This document shows positions 22,717 to 33,569 of a stretch of 64,000 nt of DNA, piece after piece. The notes below the pieces were generated by a model that was given only the letters and a program-made list of their open reading frames with translations, was not told the origin of the DNA and did no database searches. The DNA lies in the NCBI RefSeq assembly GCF_047511655.1, contig NC_133390.1, forward strand, positions 160,887,583-160,951,582. Reading direction: 5' to 3'. The position numbers were made by a program, and so were the translations under genes. The stretch is from Castor canadensis. Lineage: Eukaryota; Chordata; Mammalia; Rodentia; Castoridae. Positions within the stretch are counted from its first letter, which is position 1; the number at the start of each line of letters is the position of its first letter.

Positions 22717-24026
22717 GTAAGTGTGCCTGGGCTCCGGGTGGGAGATGGCTCACGATGCGCGCACCCTAAACCCGCGTCGCGATTGCCGCCTCCCGTACCC
22801 CATCCTATCCCGATTGCCGCGATCCCTGTCTACCCAAGTGCCGCGACGGCACTCCGCGCCCCTACCCGTTCCCTGCGGCCACCTCCTCGCGCAGACCCTT
22901 CCCAGTGCGCCCGCGCCCGGCTGGGAACAAAGACTTTGGGGCGCGGCGGTTGCCCGCTGCGGACATCACTGAGGCTTTTAGCGACCCAAGTGGTAAGGAA
23001 AACCCGCTACATCCAGACTCGACCCCAAGAGGGAGGCGGGGCACTTGTATGTTTCGAGACTGTACAGCACACATAACAAATTTTCCGCCTTAAAAATTTG
23101 CGCATTGCAGGGAAATTTTCTTTTTAAAATACATACAAATATATTTAAATATAGCATTTGTGGGGGTGGGATGGAAAACACATCAACAAAGGCACTTCTC
23201 AGGAAAAAAAATAACTTTACAAAAACAATTCTACAAGTTCAAGTAAAAGTAATTAAGAGGAAAAAAAGAGAAAACCGCGCATTGCAGGAAAAAAGACATA
23301 AGACAAAAGCACTTCGTAAAAACGCATTAGCTAAAAAGCGCATTGCAGAAAAAATCAGACAAAGGAACTAACAGAAAAAAATGAATTGGACAAAAACAAT
23401 TAGAGGAAAAAGCCCTTCGCAGGAAAAATGGAAGGGGAAAAAGTACTTCCAAAAAAGGACAAATCACTTTATGGAAAAAAAAAAAAAGGCAAAGTGCTTT
23501 GCATAAAAATAAATCAGAAGAAAGCGCTCTGCCCATAAAATCATTTACCCTAAAAGCTCCCTTTGCAGGAAAAATTTCCTGCTAAAGGAATCCTTTGCCA
23601 AAGGAATCGCATATTTCCTTCAAGGTGTTCCTGGAATGCTGCATTTACTGGGTAGGATTCGCTTTTCGAAATCCTCCAGGGACCCAGCCCATTGCGAGAA
23701 GTGAGGTATACCTAAGTTGTGGGTCCAATCAGCTTGCCGCCATGCAGCTCTCAGCACAGTTGGAAAAGCTCCAGCTGCCCTGACTCGTGGACAAGCTGTG
23801 CCCGTGCCCGCCCCTCTGGCCTATGCTGGACAGGCGGGCGGGGCCAGGGGTAGGGAGGGGGCGGGCATGGCAGCACCACAGACAGGCTGCGGGTGCACTC
23901 CACTAAGGGCGGGTCCTGGGTCTCTTGCTGCAGGTGTTCAGGTACTCCCTGCAGAAGCTGGCATACACCGTGTCCCGGACCGGGCGGCAGGTGCTGGGGG
24001 AGCGCAGGCAGCGAGCCCCCAACTGA
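22645..24026 (+). CDS. NNAT: NNAT neuronatin, 81-aa alpha form, three coding exons
   Basis: Joining 22645-22716, 23625-23705 and 23934-24026 gives 24 + 27 + 30 codons, an 81-residue protein that I recognise as neuronatin alpha and that matches the family length exactly. All junctions are phase 0. The N-terminus [19 protein letters not shown] opens a single hydrophobic membrane segment. The C-terminus is strongly basic and ends RRQRAPN. Neuronatin is a small ER-membrane proteolipid of brain, endocrine and fat tissue, thought to modulate calcium handling in the manner of phospholamban. Exon 2 is an 81-nt in-frame cassette; skipping it gives the known 54-aa beta form. The gene lies in the BLCAP intron on the opposite strand and in other mammals is expressed from the paternal allele. 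No break or missing splice site is seen. Confidence 0.97.
22717..23040 (+). promoter_or_regulatory. NNAT: CpG-rich start of NNAT intron 1 (island body)
   Basis: CpG dinucleotides are dense from about 22740 to 23030 (for example 'cccgcgtcgcgattgccgcc'), then fall away abruptly into A/T-rich DNA. This is the position of the imprinted NNAT CpG island in other species. Methylation cannot be read from sequence. Confidence 0.6.
23100..23610 (+). repeat. Degenerate short-motif array in NNAT intron 1
   Basis: About eleven to twelve loose copies of a 16-20 bp motif of the type GCRCTTYGCAGGAAAAA occur at irregular spacing of about 20-60 bp. Clear copies start near 23100, 23192, 23277, 23309, 23338, 23412, 23493, 23524 and 23556, with weaker ones at 23442 and 23466. 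The array ends just before the exon 2 acceptor at 23623-23624. The DNA between copies is A-rich. It is not a SINE or a simple microsatellite. Confidence 0.7.
23625..23705 (+). CDS. NNAT: NNAT coding exon 2 (alternative cassette)
   Basis: The exon is flanked by an AAG acceptor at 23622-23624 and a GTATAC donor at 23706. It has 27 codons, begins VFLECCIYW and ends PIARSE, encoding the end of the hydrophobic part. It is included in alpha and skipped in beta neuronatin. Both flanking junctions are phase 0, so skipping keeps the frame. Confidence 0.96.
23934..24026 (+). CDS. NNAT: NNAT coding exon 3
   Basis: The acceptor 'cttgctgcag' ends at 23933. Thirty codons plus TGA encode the basic C-terminal tail ([12 protein letters not shown] ... 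RRQRAPN). It begins with the same two codons as exon 2 (GTG TTC). Confidence 0.96.
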   Translation: MFRYSLQKLAYTVSRTGRQVLGERRQRAPN

Positions 24027-24905
24027 GGCCCCAGCTCCCAGCCCTGGGCGGCCGGATCATCCGATGCTCCTGTGCATCTCCACCAGCATGGGAGCCAGTG
24101 CCGCGCAGGAATGGGGGGTCCCCTGTGCTCCCTCGCCAGAGGAGCACTTGTCAAGGTCAGTGAGGGGCCGATAGGCTCCAGGAGAAGCAGCACCGGCATT
24201 GATGACAATACCAGATTCCTTTCCAGCCCCTTGGCACCGGTCCAACTGCCGGTCGGGTAGGGGGAGGAGGGGGGATAGGGGAGCAGGCCCCCAAGATCTG
24301 GGCATAGGCACCGCATTCTGATCTGGACCGAGTTGGAGAAACTCATCACCACCTGCAAGCCATGGCCATGCCAGCAGGCCCCAGCAGGGAAACCCAAGCA
24401 CCACACAAGCCAGCAGAACAGACATTCCAACATCACCAGCGGAAGCCCTGAATCTCTGCAGCAGAGAAGCCACCAACTTCGTGCGCGTGTGGCGGGACTT
24501 GGAGGGCATGGGCAAGGACTGAGAAGGGTTAAGAAACTGAAGTGGGGCCCTCACTGTCCTTTGCCTCTGGCACGTGCATTCCACCCTGCTGCCTTTGCTC
24601 CCTCATTCTCCCTCTCCCCTCACTGCCTCCCAATCCCACTCCCCTCCCCCCCCCAAAATGTGTCACTTAATTCGGACCTATGCAACCAGTAAAAGAATCC
24701 CATCTTTACTAAAACACCTTCTCCAAGCCCCCGGCCCTCACTGACCTTGCCTTTCCCTGGTCTCACGCAATTGTGGTTAATAGTGTGATAATCGCTAATT
24801 GTACTGATTGTTTAAGTGTGCATTAGTTGTGTCTCCCCAGCTAGATTGTAAGCTCCTGGAGGACAGGGACCACCTCTACAAAAAATAAAAAACAGTACCT
24901 CTCCC
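24027..24905 (+). other. NNAT: NNAT 3' UTR
   Basis: About 0.88 kb runs from the stop to just past AATAAA at 24884-24889, which fits the length known for neuronatin mRNA. Open frames on the opposite strand here (23903-24584) are shadows of the UTR and exon. Confidence 0.8.
24884..24889 (+). terminator. NNAT: NNAT polyadenylation signal AATAAA
   Basis: AATAAA lies in an A-rich context after 'gctcctggaggacaggga', at the expected distance from the NNAT stop. Confidence 0.75.
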
Positions 24906-27900
24906 ATCTCGCATGTCCTAGGACCCTGCGGGGTGGTGGAGGCACACCAAAAACTTGTCTCTTGTGGCTTCTTTTGCGAGTGCAACACACACTTTTAAGA
25001 GTGGGCTGATGTGCCCATTGTGGAAAGGACACTGCTTGGGAGAGAAGAAAGGGGGAGGGGGAAACAAGATGGAAATAAACTGGGTCCCTCAATAAGCCCC
25101 ATTTCAATAATGTCCTGAGATAAAGGACTATTTCCCCTCCCCCAAAAGGAAAGGTGACATATTCACTTGTCCTGGAATGAGGGCCCACTTTCTGCTCCCC
25201 ACCACAGTGGGGGCTTCACTGTGGTCCTGAAATAAAAGGCCATGGCAGCTTATCACTTTTGGGAAAGATGAGAGGGTAATGAGGATTACTGGCACGATTT
25301 CAGAGCATAAATCCATACTCCAGGTCTCCAACCAGGAGCCTCAAGGAAATGAGCATTGGGCAGGATGGACACTGGCTTGGACAATGAGTATGGCACCTCC
25401 CTCACCCAGCTTAATGCTCCAGGTTCCATGACCACTCCAAGACCATCCTGCCTGGCCTTGCAACTCTCTAGTCACTCCACCCCCATCCTCTTTCCCCACT
25501 ACAAGGCTCCCTGGTTTTCTCAGCATAAGCCTCCCTATCCCTAGGGACATTACTAGGTCCCTGACCCAGGCTATCCCCGACCATCACATCAGGAAGGCTG
25601 GGCTTGCTGCTCTGCTCGCACTCCTCAGTGAGTCAGGGCTCTTTTTATATGGGGTCAGTTGACTTGTCTCACCAAATGGCCCTGCCACCTGTTCCACCTC
25701 ATCTTTGGCTTTATCTGTCCCTGTCACTACACAACCTGTTCCTGGGTCAACACCAAGGGAGAGTTAGAAGGCCATAAATCTCTTCATGCCACTTCCTGAA
25801 ATCCCTTAGTCACAGCTGTCACAAACACCTCTGGAGTACAAAGCACCTCACCCCCTTGAACTTGACTGTGCTTCCTTCCCCAACATAAGCCCCTTAAACT
25901 TCTCAGCCCAATCATCAGACTCTAAAATCACCTACAACTTTATTCAGCATCAGAAAATTATGGGGGCAAGGGGTACAGGTCTTGATCTGGTCTTCGCAAG
26001 GCCAAGATTCACCTTTAGATCCAGTGAACCCCCATCTACTAGAAATGGTCTACCATAAAAGCAGTAGCCAGGACTCATCAGGACTGAGGGTGGGGAGGGG
26101 GTGGTGTACAATCCTGACACTCCACCTGCCTTAGCTGGGTGGCTACAGCTGCTACCATAGCCTGCAGGTGAGGCAGGTCTCCTCTTGCCTCAGGTTGACT
26201 CATCATCAGGCAATGCCCACACCTCCCTCCTGAAGCCCATGTTTTGGCAGGCCCCAAGACAGGAAGTTTCTGTGGATTTCCACACTAACCCCACAGAAGC
26301 GTGCCCATACTTTGACGTGTTCTCAGTGAATGCTGGCCTTCCCTCAGAGTCTTGGAGGGATTGGCACACCTTCCCACTGCCCCAGATTCTCTAACCTCAG
26401 CCCAAGTTAGTTGGCTCCAGGGTGGCAGGCCAAAGCAGCATGGGAGGGTCTGGCTGCTCTAGACAGACATCCTGTTGTCCTCCCCCATCCCCTCAAACGG
26501 CATAAGGCTGCTGGTAACCCCACGGCTTTCCAGATGATCTTGGTAAAGGCCCCTCTATCCATGGTCAGCAGGGCACTGAGTATGGCATGGTGAGATGACA
26601 GACTTCCAGGCAAAGGCTGCTCTTGTGGCCTGCACATAAAAGGTCCACTCCTCACTTTCAGCTCCCACACTCAAACCCTTCTGTTCTGGCAGCGAACTAA
26701 AGCCACCTGAGAAGACAGAAGGAATTCGTTCCCTTTCCATCCCAGTACAATACTACAAGTCTGGTCCAAACATACCTTGTTTATAAATGTTTTCCACAAG
26801 CTATATCATTAAAATACTTTATTCTCACAGAACAATGGGATGTTTTGTTTTATTGTAAAACTGTTAGAACACAGAGCTAAATGTCCCCTTTTCCTAAACT
26901 GTTGCCACACACCCCTTCCCAAGGCCAAGGACACAGCAGATGAATTGTGAGGCGATTGCAATGGCTTTATGGGACTCCAGCAACAGATGAGACTCTTGGG
27001 ACTAGTGTCTGAGAAGGTTCTTCGTTTCCTAGCCCAACCAGCTTTAGTTGAGTTGGAGGTGGGGGTTAGGTACCACAACTCTCAGAGGTGTGGGGTACTA
27101 GGTGACAGTTACTTCTTTTTGTGGAGTATTTGAATTGTGATTGGAAGAAGGAATTTTTTTTTCAAGAGGCTGGGTAGAGACAAATTTCTTGAGCTTTGGC
27201 TGCAGGGCAATCCATATGGGCTGAATGGGGTAGCGAGCCATTTGCTTACATATCTATTTTTGGACTTATCTCCTCAGGAGCCAACACCCCAAAGGGAGAT
27301 TCTGAGCTTGCAGTTAATTTCCCTTCTCCCTCCAGATTTAAATTTGTGTACACATGCACACAGATACAAGTCTAGTCTAACAAGCCTCTTTTTCCAGGGT
27401 GAGTGACCTCTTGACTTCCTCCCTAGGCCTGAGACACGTCACTCCCATCTTCTCTGGAAATGATCCCTTGTATCCCCCTCTTTCCCTCCCACAGGGTCCA
27501 TACTCCAGCAGGATCCAGATTCCTGAGCATCCCCAGAGCTGGAAGTCAGAGAGGAAGAAACCACGTGGCTCTTGGGATGTCACATAGTGACAGGCTTGAA
27601 ATGGAATGCGTGTGTTTCAAAGATAGAACAACAAAAAAGCCTAACCCAGATTCCTTTTTGAAACATATGACAGATAAAAGGATAAACTGGGCTTAGCAGC
27701 AACTCTAAGAAGACAAATTTCAGGTAGAGAATTGATCTGGTCACTGGAAACTGAGCAGGTTTCCAGCAACGGAATCTTTTTATCAGATTTGCTTGACATT
27801 AATTATCTCTGACTTAAAACAACAAGCAAGCACGATCTAACACTTGGCATCAGTGCTGTAAGCTGCAACTTTTTTGGTCCCGGCTTTGGAGTTGCCGTCC

Positions 27901-28680
27901 AGAAGGCTGACAGGATGGTTGGATCATGTCAGGCAGGGCAGAGAAGCCGTCCCAACACACCAGTTCCCTAAAAGGGATAAAAGACGATCGGAACCTAGAA
28001 ACAGAAAAGCCGTTTCTTTTCTAGGACAGACTGCAGCTTCCCAACATTTACTGTTGAAAAGGGATCACGAAGGTCTGGAAAAAAAAACTATAGGAGATAT
28101 AGAAGAAGGAAGGAAAGAGCAACTGCCCCCATCCCCCATTCTTCCTTTCCGGGGCATAAGTGTGACCGGCATTCCGTTCCTTCAGCTGCCCTTGAGGGGC
28201 CACTCCCCGCACATGGAAGAGAGGGAACGAGTGTCCAGACTTGATGTAAAGTTAGAGGGAATGAGAAGCGCCTGCGATCTGAAGCCAAGCGTCACCCTAG
28301 CACCCCAGACATCAAAGGGGGGCCCGGGGTCCTTTTCTTTCTTCTCTCCCACGCTCCTTCATATTGAAAAAAGCAACTAAGTGGCGGGGAAAGAATGACA
28401 GGCCCCTCACAAGCTGCCCCAACCCCCGGGAAACCCGAGCCAAAAGGTGGTGGTCGCCCCTCGCCCCCTCGTTCTGCCTGCCCCACCCAGGGAGGGCGCT
28501 GACCTTGGAGGCAAGAGCGAGAATCCATGAGTAGAGTGACCCACCTTCAGGCTGGGAAGGGACCTCCCCTCCCCCTAGGCCCAGGGCAATCACCTGACGT
28601 CGGACAGGGGCGTTCCCACCCCCAGGTGCGCGGGAGGAAAACCCTACAGAGGGACCCAGCAACGCCTAAGGTGACCCCGA
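24906..28680. other. BLCAP intron 1, mostly unique DNA, no gene seen
   Basis: The region has few recognisable repeats, which is notable next to the repeat-dense flanks. A minus-strand AATAAA-like signal (TTTATT at 26818) has no reading frame to go with it. Open frames such as 27874-28380 have no recognised domain. From about 28300 CpG content rises toward the BLCAP promoter. Confidence 0.5.
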
Positions 28681-28686
28681 AGGGAC

Positions 28687-28700
28687 AACATGGCGGCGCG
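28687..28700 (+). promoter_or_regulatory. YY1-type motif inside BLCAP first intron
   Basis: AACATGGCGGCGCGG matches the YY1 core (ATGGCGGC) about 55 bp downstream of the BLCAP exon 1 donor. YY1 sites are common just inside promoters of housekeeping and imprinted genes. Motif match only. Confidence 0.4.
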
Positions 28701-28752
28701 GCCGTACTAAAGGGCCTTTCATCCCGCTCCCAGCAGGCTGACCCCACGGTAC

Positions 28753-28880
28753 CTGCAAGCCCTGCCATGGCGCCGCCGCCACTGTCCCCGTCGCTGCCGC
28801 AGCCTGCCTCCACCTCAGCTAGCCTCCGACGCCTCAGAAGCTGGGGAGACGCCCCCTTCGTCTTCTAGTCTAGCTGGCCA
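28753..28880 (-). other. BLCAP: BLCAP 5' untranslated first exon (predicted)
   Basis: On the minus strand a GC-rich stretch ends in 'gggcttgcag' followed by the donor GTACCG (GT at plus 28751-28752). It lies about 8.2 kb upstream of the coding exon with NNAT between them, as in other mammals. The 5' end is estimated from the TATA-like element upstream. The exon contains an ATG at plus 28767-28769, probably an unused upstream start. Additional BLCAP first exons are known in other species and may lie elsewhere. Confidence 0.6.
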
Positions 28881-28935
28881 AAGACCCCTCCCAGGATCGG
28901 GCCGCCTATAATGGGCGCCTGATCACATGGCCCAA
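28881..28935 (-). promoter_or_regulatory. BLCAP: BLCAP core promoter
   Basis: Read on the minus strand, a TATA-like 'cccattataggcgg' (plus about 28902-28915) lies about 25-30 nt before the predicted start. An E-box-like 'ccatgtgatc' and a CpG-rich exon and intron start adjoin it. Confidence 0.5.
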
Positions 28936-29429
28936 AGTGTGGTCACCCTTATCCGCTCTCCCCTCAGTATCAGTCACAGAAGACCCTTTGAAGCCTTTAT
29001 ACATAATTCTATGAAATTATAGGACACCGAGGTCTTCAAACCCGAAGACTTTTTAATCAGGCACAGCCTAGGCAGCCCCGAACCACGGACTTATGGTCCC
29101 CTCATGAATATGCAGCAGATTGTGGTCTTTACTCATTGAGAGCTGAGCGGGCGTAGCTCGCCAGCTAGCTGGTTTCCTGGCCTCAGCTTTCTGCCAGGTC
29201 CACGCACTCCGGAAAACTTTCCGGTGGCTCAAAGTCCTCCCTTTGCCCCGCCCCTTCATCGTGAGGAAGGATTCAGGCTCTGAACTTGTTCCCTGCTCCT
29301 CCCCTTACCCTGTACCTTGGGGCAAGCGAGCCACTTGCTCCTCCCGACCCTTGGTTTCCTCCTGTCTGTTGAAATGCTTACCCCACGGTTGCAGTGGGTG
29401 CCGAATGAGTCAGTGTCTCCATTTATTAG

Positions 29430-30460
29430 CCAATTAGGCACATTCCGTGAGCACCTACTATGTGCAAGCGCAGTGCAAGAGGCAAGGAGGTAGAGCGAGG
29501 GGCATGTTCGCAACCGACCTCAAGGCGCTGCGAGGCTAAAGGGCGAGAATGTTGGAGGAAGGGGGGAGGAAATCACTATATATTAATTATTTTAATAAAA
29601 TCAATGCATAATTATGGATTATGAAGGAAAGTAAGGAGGGCTTATGAGAAATTAATGGAGTCCTAACGGGTCAAGGGTGAGGGCGAAGCATCCTTGGGCA
29701 GGTGGTTTTAGGCTAAGAAACCAAGGACCACTAGGATTTGTGTGGGGTAAAAGTGAAGGGGAGAGGGGCTGGGGGCGACGCTCAAGTGACTAACAAAAAA
29801 AAAAAAAAGTGAGTGAGTGGACTTGGTCTAGGCAGAAGGGACAATTTGTTCCAGATGTGGATGTAGGGAGGAGCACAGTGAGAGGCTAGCCAGGAATAGG
29901 ACCAGAAGTGCTACACGGTGAATTTGGATTTTGTCTAGAGCGGGATAGGAAGCCATCTTTATCGGGAATAATATGGAATTTGGGCCTTTGCACCCTGGTA
30001 CACATCTTGGAAGGTGTGGGTGTGGGAGGCCAGCAAGGAGGCTGGTGCCTCCTTGACACAAAGACAGTGGTGGCTGGGGGAGCTGGAGGAGAGGATGTAA
30101 GATTGGGGAGGGTGGGTGCTGAGGCATCTGCAGTTAACTGCTTCGGCCTTGAGCAAAGGAAGGGGTGAAAGAGACCTTGACCAAGGTGGAAGAGCAGACT
30201 GAGAAGTTTGACCTTGAGAAGTTGCATTTGATACACACAGGCGTCATGGAAGTGTGGAGGGTGAGAGGCAGTTTTCTGTGATGTGAATTCCAAAGGGGAG
30301 CTGACATCCCTCACTGCATGAATGATACATCGTGGTGCTGGATCCCCAGGTGGGGAGGGAGATAGAAAAGTGCGCAGAAGAAGAGGAACCAGGAAAGGAG
30401 GCTAAGAAGCAGGAGGACTTGGTGAGCCTGAGGTCCCAAGGAAAAGGAAGAAGCATTCAC
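29430..30460 (-). mobile_element. LINE2-derived DNA, minus orientation
   Basis: It starts with the reversed L2 3' end ('gagcacctactatgtgcaag' at about 29450) and continues through purine-rich text ('ggacaatttgttccagatgt', 'ggaggctggtgcctccttga') that fits reversed L2. Open frames at 29828-30314 are products of this repeat DNA. Confidence 0.5.
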
Positions 30461-31014
30461 TGGGGCTGACTGCTGTGGGCGACAGAAATGACATTATTAG
30501 GTTTGGAAATGAGGAGGGTTTGTGACTAAAAAAAAAAAAAAAGAAAAAGAAAACTAAATTAACTGGCTTAAAATATAAGTAGCCTGCCACTTAGTGGCAG
30601 GTGAATGGAGCAGCTCAGTACTGTCATGAAGGACCCAGGTTCTTCCCATCTCTCTGTTGTCCTTGTGTTGTGGTTTTATGCTCATGCTCACACATGGCTG
30701 CCTTAGTTCCTGGGGTCATATCCAAGTCAAGAGATGTCCACTTGTCCTCTAACTGAGACTCCATAGGCCTGGGTGTGGCCTCTCACTATCCTGCTGCTGA
30801 TAGGCTAAGGGATGAAGGTACCGAGGCTAAGCATCCCTGTGTCCAACCCTGGAGGGAAAGAGAAGTCTTGTAGTGGAAGCTCTTGTTTAGAAAGAGAGAG
30901 GAGCTGGATCCTGACAGGAATTCAGAGGAACTAAAGTCCTCTGATGCAGAGGAAGTTGATCCAACCACTTCAGAAATCTGTCTCTACTAAACCTCAACAT
31001 ATACCTGTGCTATG

Positions 31015-31187
31015 ACCTTGAATTTCTACTCTTAGGTATTGACCCAAGAGAAGTGAGTGCCAATGTCTACATAAAGACATGTGAAATGTTCACAGTAGAT
31101 TAATTCCTAACTCAACTGGTTGGGAAATAGCCCAGTATCCATCAACAGAAGACTGGTCCAACGAATTGTGGTAAGTTCATCCAGTGG
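31015..31187 (+). mobile_element. L1 ORF2 fragment
   Basis: The order 'tctactcttaggtattgacc', 'aagacatgtgaaatgttcac' and 'tatccatcaacagaagactg' is the end of L1 ORF2, interrupted at about 31188 by a DNA transposon. Confidence 0.65.
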
Positions 31188-31490
31188 AATACAGATGGCC
31201 TTTCATGTCCACAGGTTCTGATCTGAGGTTTCAATCTCAAATTGAAAGTATTAGGGGAGGGGAGGACCTGCATCTGTACTGAACATGTGCAGAACTTTTT
31301 CTTGTCACTATCTCTTAAATAATGTAATATAACAACAGTTGACATAGCAGTTGCATTTTATTACATATTATAAGTAATGCAGAGATTATTTTAAGTGTAC
31401 AGGAGGATGTGCATAGGTTTTATGCAAATACTATGTTGTTTTATATAAGACCTGAGCAGCCTTGGATTTTGGTATCCACAGTGTACTGGT
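31188..31490 (+). mobile_element. Nonautonomous Tigger-type (pogo-like) DNA transposon
   Basis: The text 'cctgcatctgtactgaacat', 'tataagtaatgcagagatta' and 'aggaggatgtgcataggttt' matches a well-known short mammalian Tigger-type element in sense order. The right end is frayed near 'ttttggtatccacagtgtac'. It was inserted into the L1 fragment just upstream. Confidence 0.65.
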
Positions 31491-31559
31491 TTTTACACAT
31501 AAAAAGAACAAGCTGGCCAGGTGCTGGTGGCTCACACCTGAAATCCTAACCAGCCAGCT

Positions 31560-31830
31560 TACTATTCTCCCTTCGTCTTCTCACCATAACCATTTTGCTC
31601 CAGACAGCAACCAGGGTGATCTTTCTAAAATGACCCTGTGATTGTTCCTCTTGAGGGTATGTCCAGTTCCTCTGCCATCACCTGCCAAGGTCTGCCCCAG
31701 CCTTCAAAGCCCCAGATCAAATCCCATCTTCTCCATGAAGCCACTGCAATATGAAATCAGCAAATACTGACTCCGAGTCTAAAATGTGCCAGGCACTGTG
31801 CTGGGCACAGAGCACAGAGAAGAGAGATGC
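31560..31830 (+). mobile_element. LINE2 3' region, plus orientation
   Basis: 'cagcaaccagggtgatcttt', 'ccagccttcaaagccccaga' and 'gtgccaggcactgtgctggg' are typical of L2 and adjoining old repeat. A short B1 start (31512-31553) sits just upstream. Confidence 0.6.
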
Positions 31831-31997
31831 CACCTGCAGCCTGGTGAGGTAGGCAATAGAGCAATGCCAATGCACAAATCCTTCCCATGTCTGCTGATCC
31901 CTGCTACACCCTGAGTGTCTTGAGAGCAGGGCTCAGCTTTGGGTCTGGCAGGAGGGAGAAGGTGGTAACTATTGAATGCTATACTCTCCCATCCCTC

Positions 31998-32095
31998 TTT
32001 TTTTTGGAGACAGGGTGTCAGGCTGACCTGGAATTCACTACTGTAGCTCAGGCTGGTCTTGGATTACAGGTGTGAACCTCACCACATGCCTCCTC
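31998..32095 (-). mobile_element. B1-like SINE, minus orientation
   Basis: The reversed body 'ggagacagggtgtcaggctg' runs to 'ggattacaggtgtgaacctc'. Confidence 0.7.
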
Positions 32096-32397
32096 TTCTT
32101 ATTTGTTCTCCAAGCCTTTGATTTTGGTGATAAGTAAGTTTGTGGAATTCACAAACTGGATGGCAAATTTGGGGCTAGATTATCAAGAATCAGGAAAGAG
32201 TTATGAATAGGAAAGCACAATACTTATTTTCCTATACCATCACTTTGACAATTCCTTTCTTAGAAAGTCAACATTTCTTTCTTATCAAGACTTAGATTCT
32301 GGAAATCCAATCTGTCATGGAACAGTAGTCACATACTAAAGCACCAAAGAAGCAATGTGATACCAAAAGATTTAAAATGTAATAAGAATGAAGTAAA

Positions 32398-32525
32398 GCC
32401 ACGAGCAGTGGCTTATACCTGTAATCCCAGCATCCAGGAGAGTCAGGCAGGAGGATCAGGAATTTGAGGCCAGCCTGGATAACATAGTAAAACCTCATCT
32501 TAAGAACACAAAAATCAAAAGCCAA
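32398..32525 (+). mobile_element. B1-like SINE, plus orientation
   Basis: 'agcagtggcttatacctgta' is followed by 'tcaggaatttgaggccagcc' and an A-rich tail. Confidence 0.75.
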
Positions 32526-32534
32526 ACAAAGCCA

Positions 32535-32750
32535 AAAGGATGAAATAAGCTCTGGGGTAGCACAGACTGCAGCCAGATGTTACTGTGTGTTCCCATTACA
32601 CATTTACTAGCTGTGTAAATGTGTCACTTAACCTTTCTGTGCCTTGCTTTTCTCATCTGTAAAATGGGGAAAACATAAACCCTATCTGATATGGCCATCA
32701 TTTGGGGGATTCAGTGAGTCAATAGCACCTATCCCATGGCATCACATTAT
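32535..32750 (+). mobile_element. MIR element, plus orientation, nearly full length
   Basis: It contains the MIR order 'tttactagctgtgtaaatgt', 'cttaacctttctgtgccttg', 'ctcatctgtaaaatggggaa' and a 3' part ending near 'gattcagtgagtcaatagc'. Confidence 0.8.
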
Positions 32751-33323
32751 GTCTTATTACAAGTGGGTAAAATGGATGATTCCAGGGCTGGGTCCCCTGT
32801 AGGCACCCTGGTTGGTGGGAAAGTCCTGTCTTTCCTGGTGTTTGCTGCTATAGCTGAACCCCTGAAACTGAGTAGAGGAAATTTAGCTGGTTCATAGATC
32901 TGAAGACTGGAGAGTCCCAGCAGGGTGTTGGAATCTGGCAAGCCTTCTAGCTCCACCCCCCACAGCAGAAGAAGGCATCCAGACAGAGCAAGCTGGGGCT
33001 TCTCTTCCTCTTCTCAGAAAGCCACTATGTCATCATGAGGGTCCCACTCTCCTAATTCATTGACTTCTAATGACTTTGGTGGAGATGAAATGACCAACAC
33101 ACACACTTTCGGGGCACGCATTGGAACTGTAACAGCCTCTTCAAACCACAGCTCTTAAGGAGGCAGAATCACTAAGTTCAAATCCCCGACCTGCTTTCAT
33201 GACTTTGGAAGGTTTTTGTCTGGCTCTGGCCTGGGTTTTCCCAACTCTGAGGCCTTTTCATTCCAGACTTTTTAGGGCCTTCCCACTTGAGAAGGAAGCT
33301 GAACTATTTTAGCCAAGTCTATG

Positions 33324-33337
33324 GCGACACCTAGTGG
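33324..33337 (-). promoter_or_regulatory. CTCF-like motif (one core mismatch)
   Basis: The plus strand GCGACACCTAGTGG reads CCACTAGGTGTCGC on the minus strand, close to the CTCF core CCASYAGRKGGC. One core position differs. Motif match only. Confidence 0.35.
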
Positions 33338-33569
33338 TAATGTGGGGAACTGCCTAATCTTTTAAAATTCATCAACCTATTGATACAAATAGTAATGATA
33401 TATGTTACTGTGTCCCAGATATTTTTGCATGAAATGTTCTGGTTAATTTTAAGCATAATCCTGTAAAGTATAGACTATTCTACTTATTTTACAGAAGAGG
33501 ATATGAAGATTCAGAAAGATGAAGTCCAAGTTGGGTGTGGTGGTACATGTTTTATCCTATAAACAACGG

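Noticed and set aside
22440-23076. Long frames reading through the NNAT exon 1 donor
   Set aside because: The exon ends at a consensus GTAAGT and the protein matches neuronatin only when spliced.
26805-26830. Minus-strand polyadenylation-like signal inside the BLCAP intron
   Set aside because: No reading frame or splice structure leads to it; single AATAAA matches are common by chance in A/T-rich DNA.
27874-28380. 168-codon open frame upstream of BLCAP exon 1
   Set aside because: Low-complexity, charged composition in GC-rich intron DNA; no domain and no opposing splice sites that would make it an exon.
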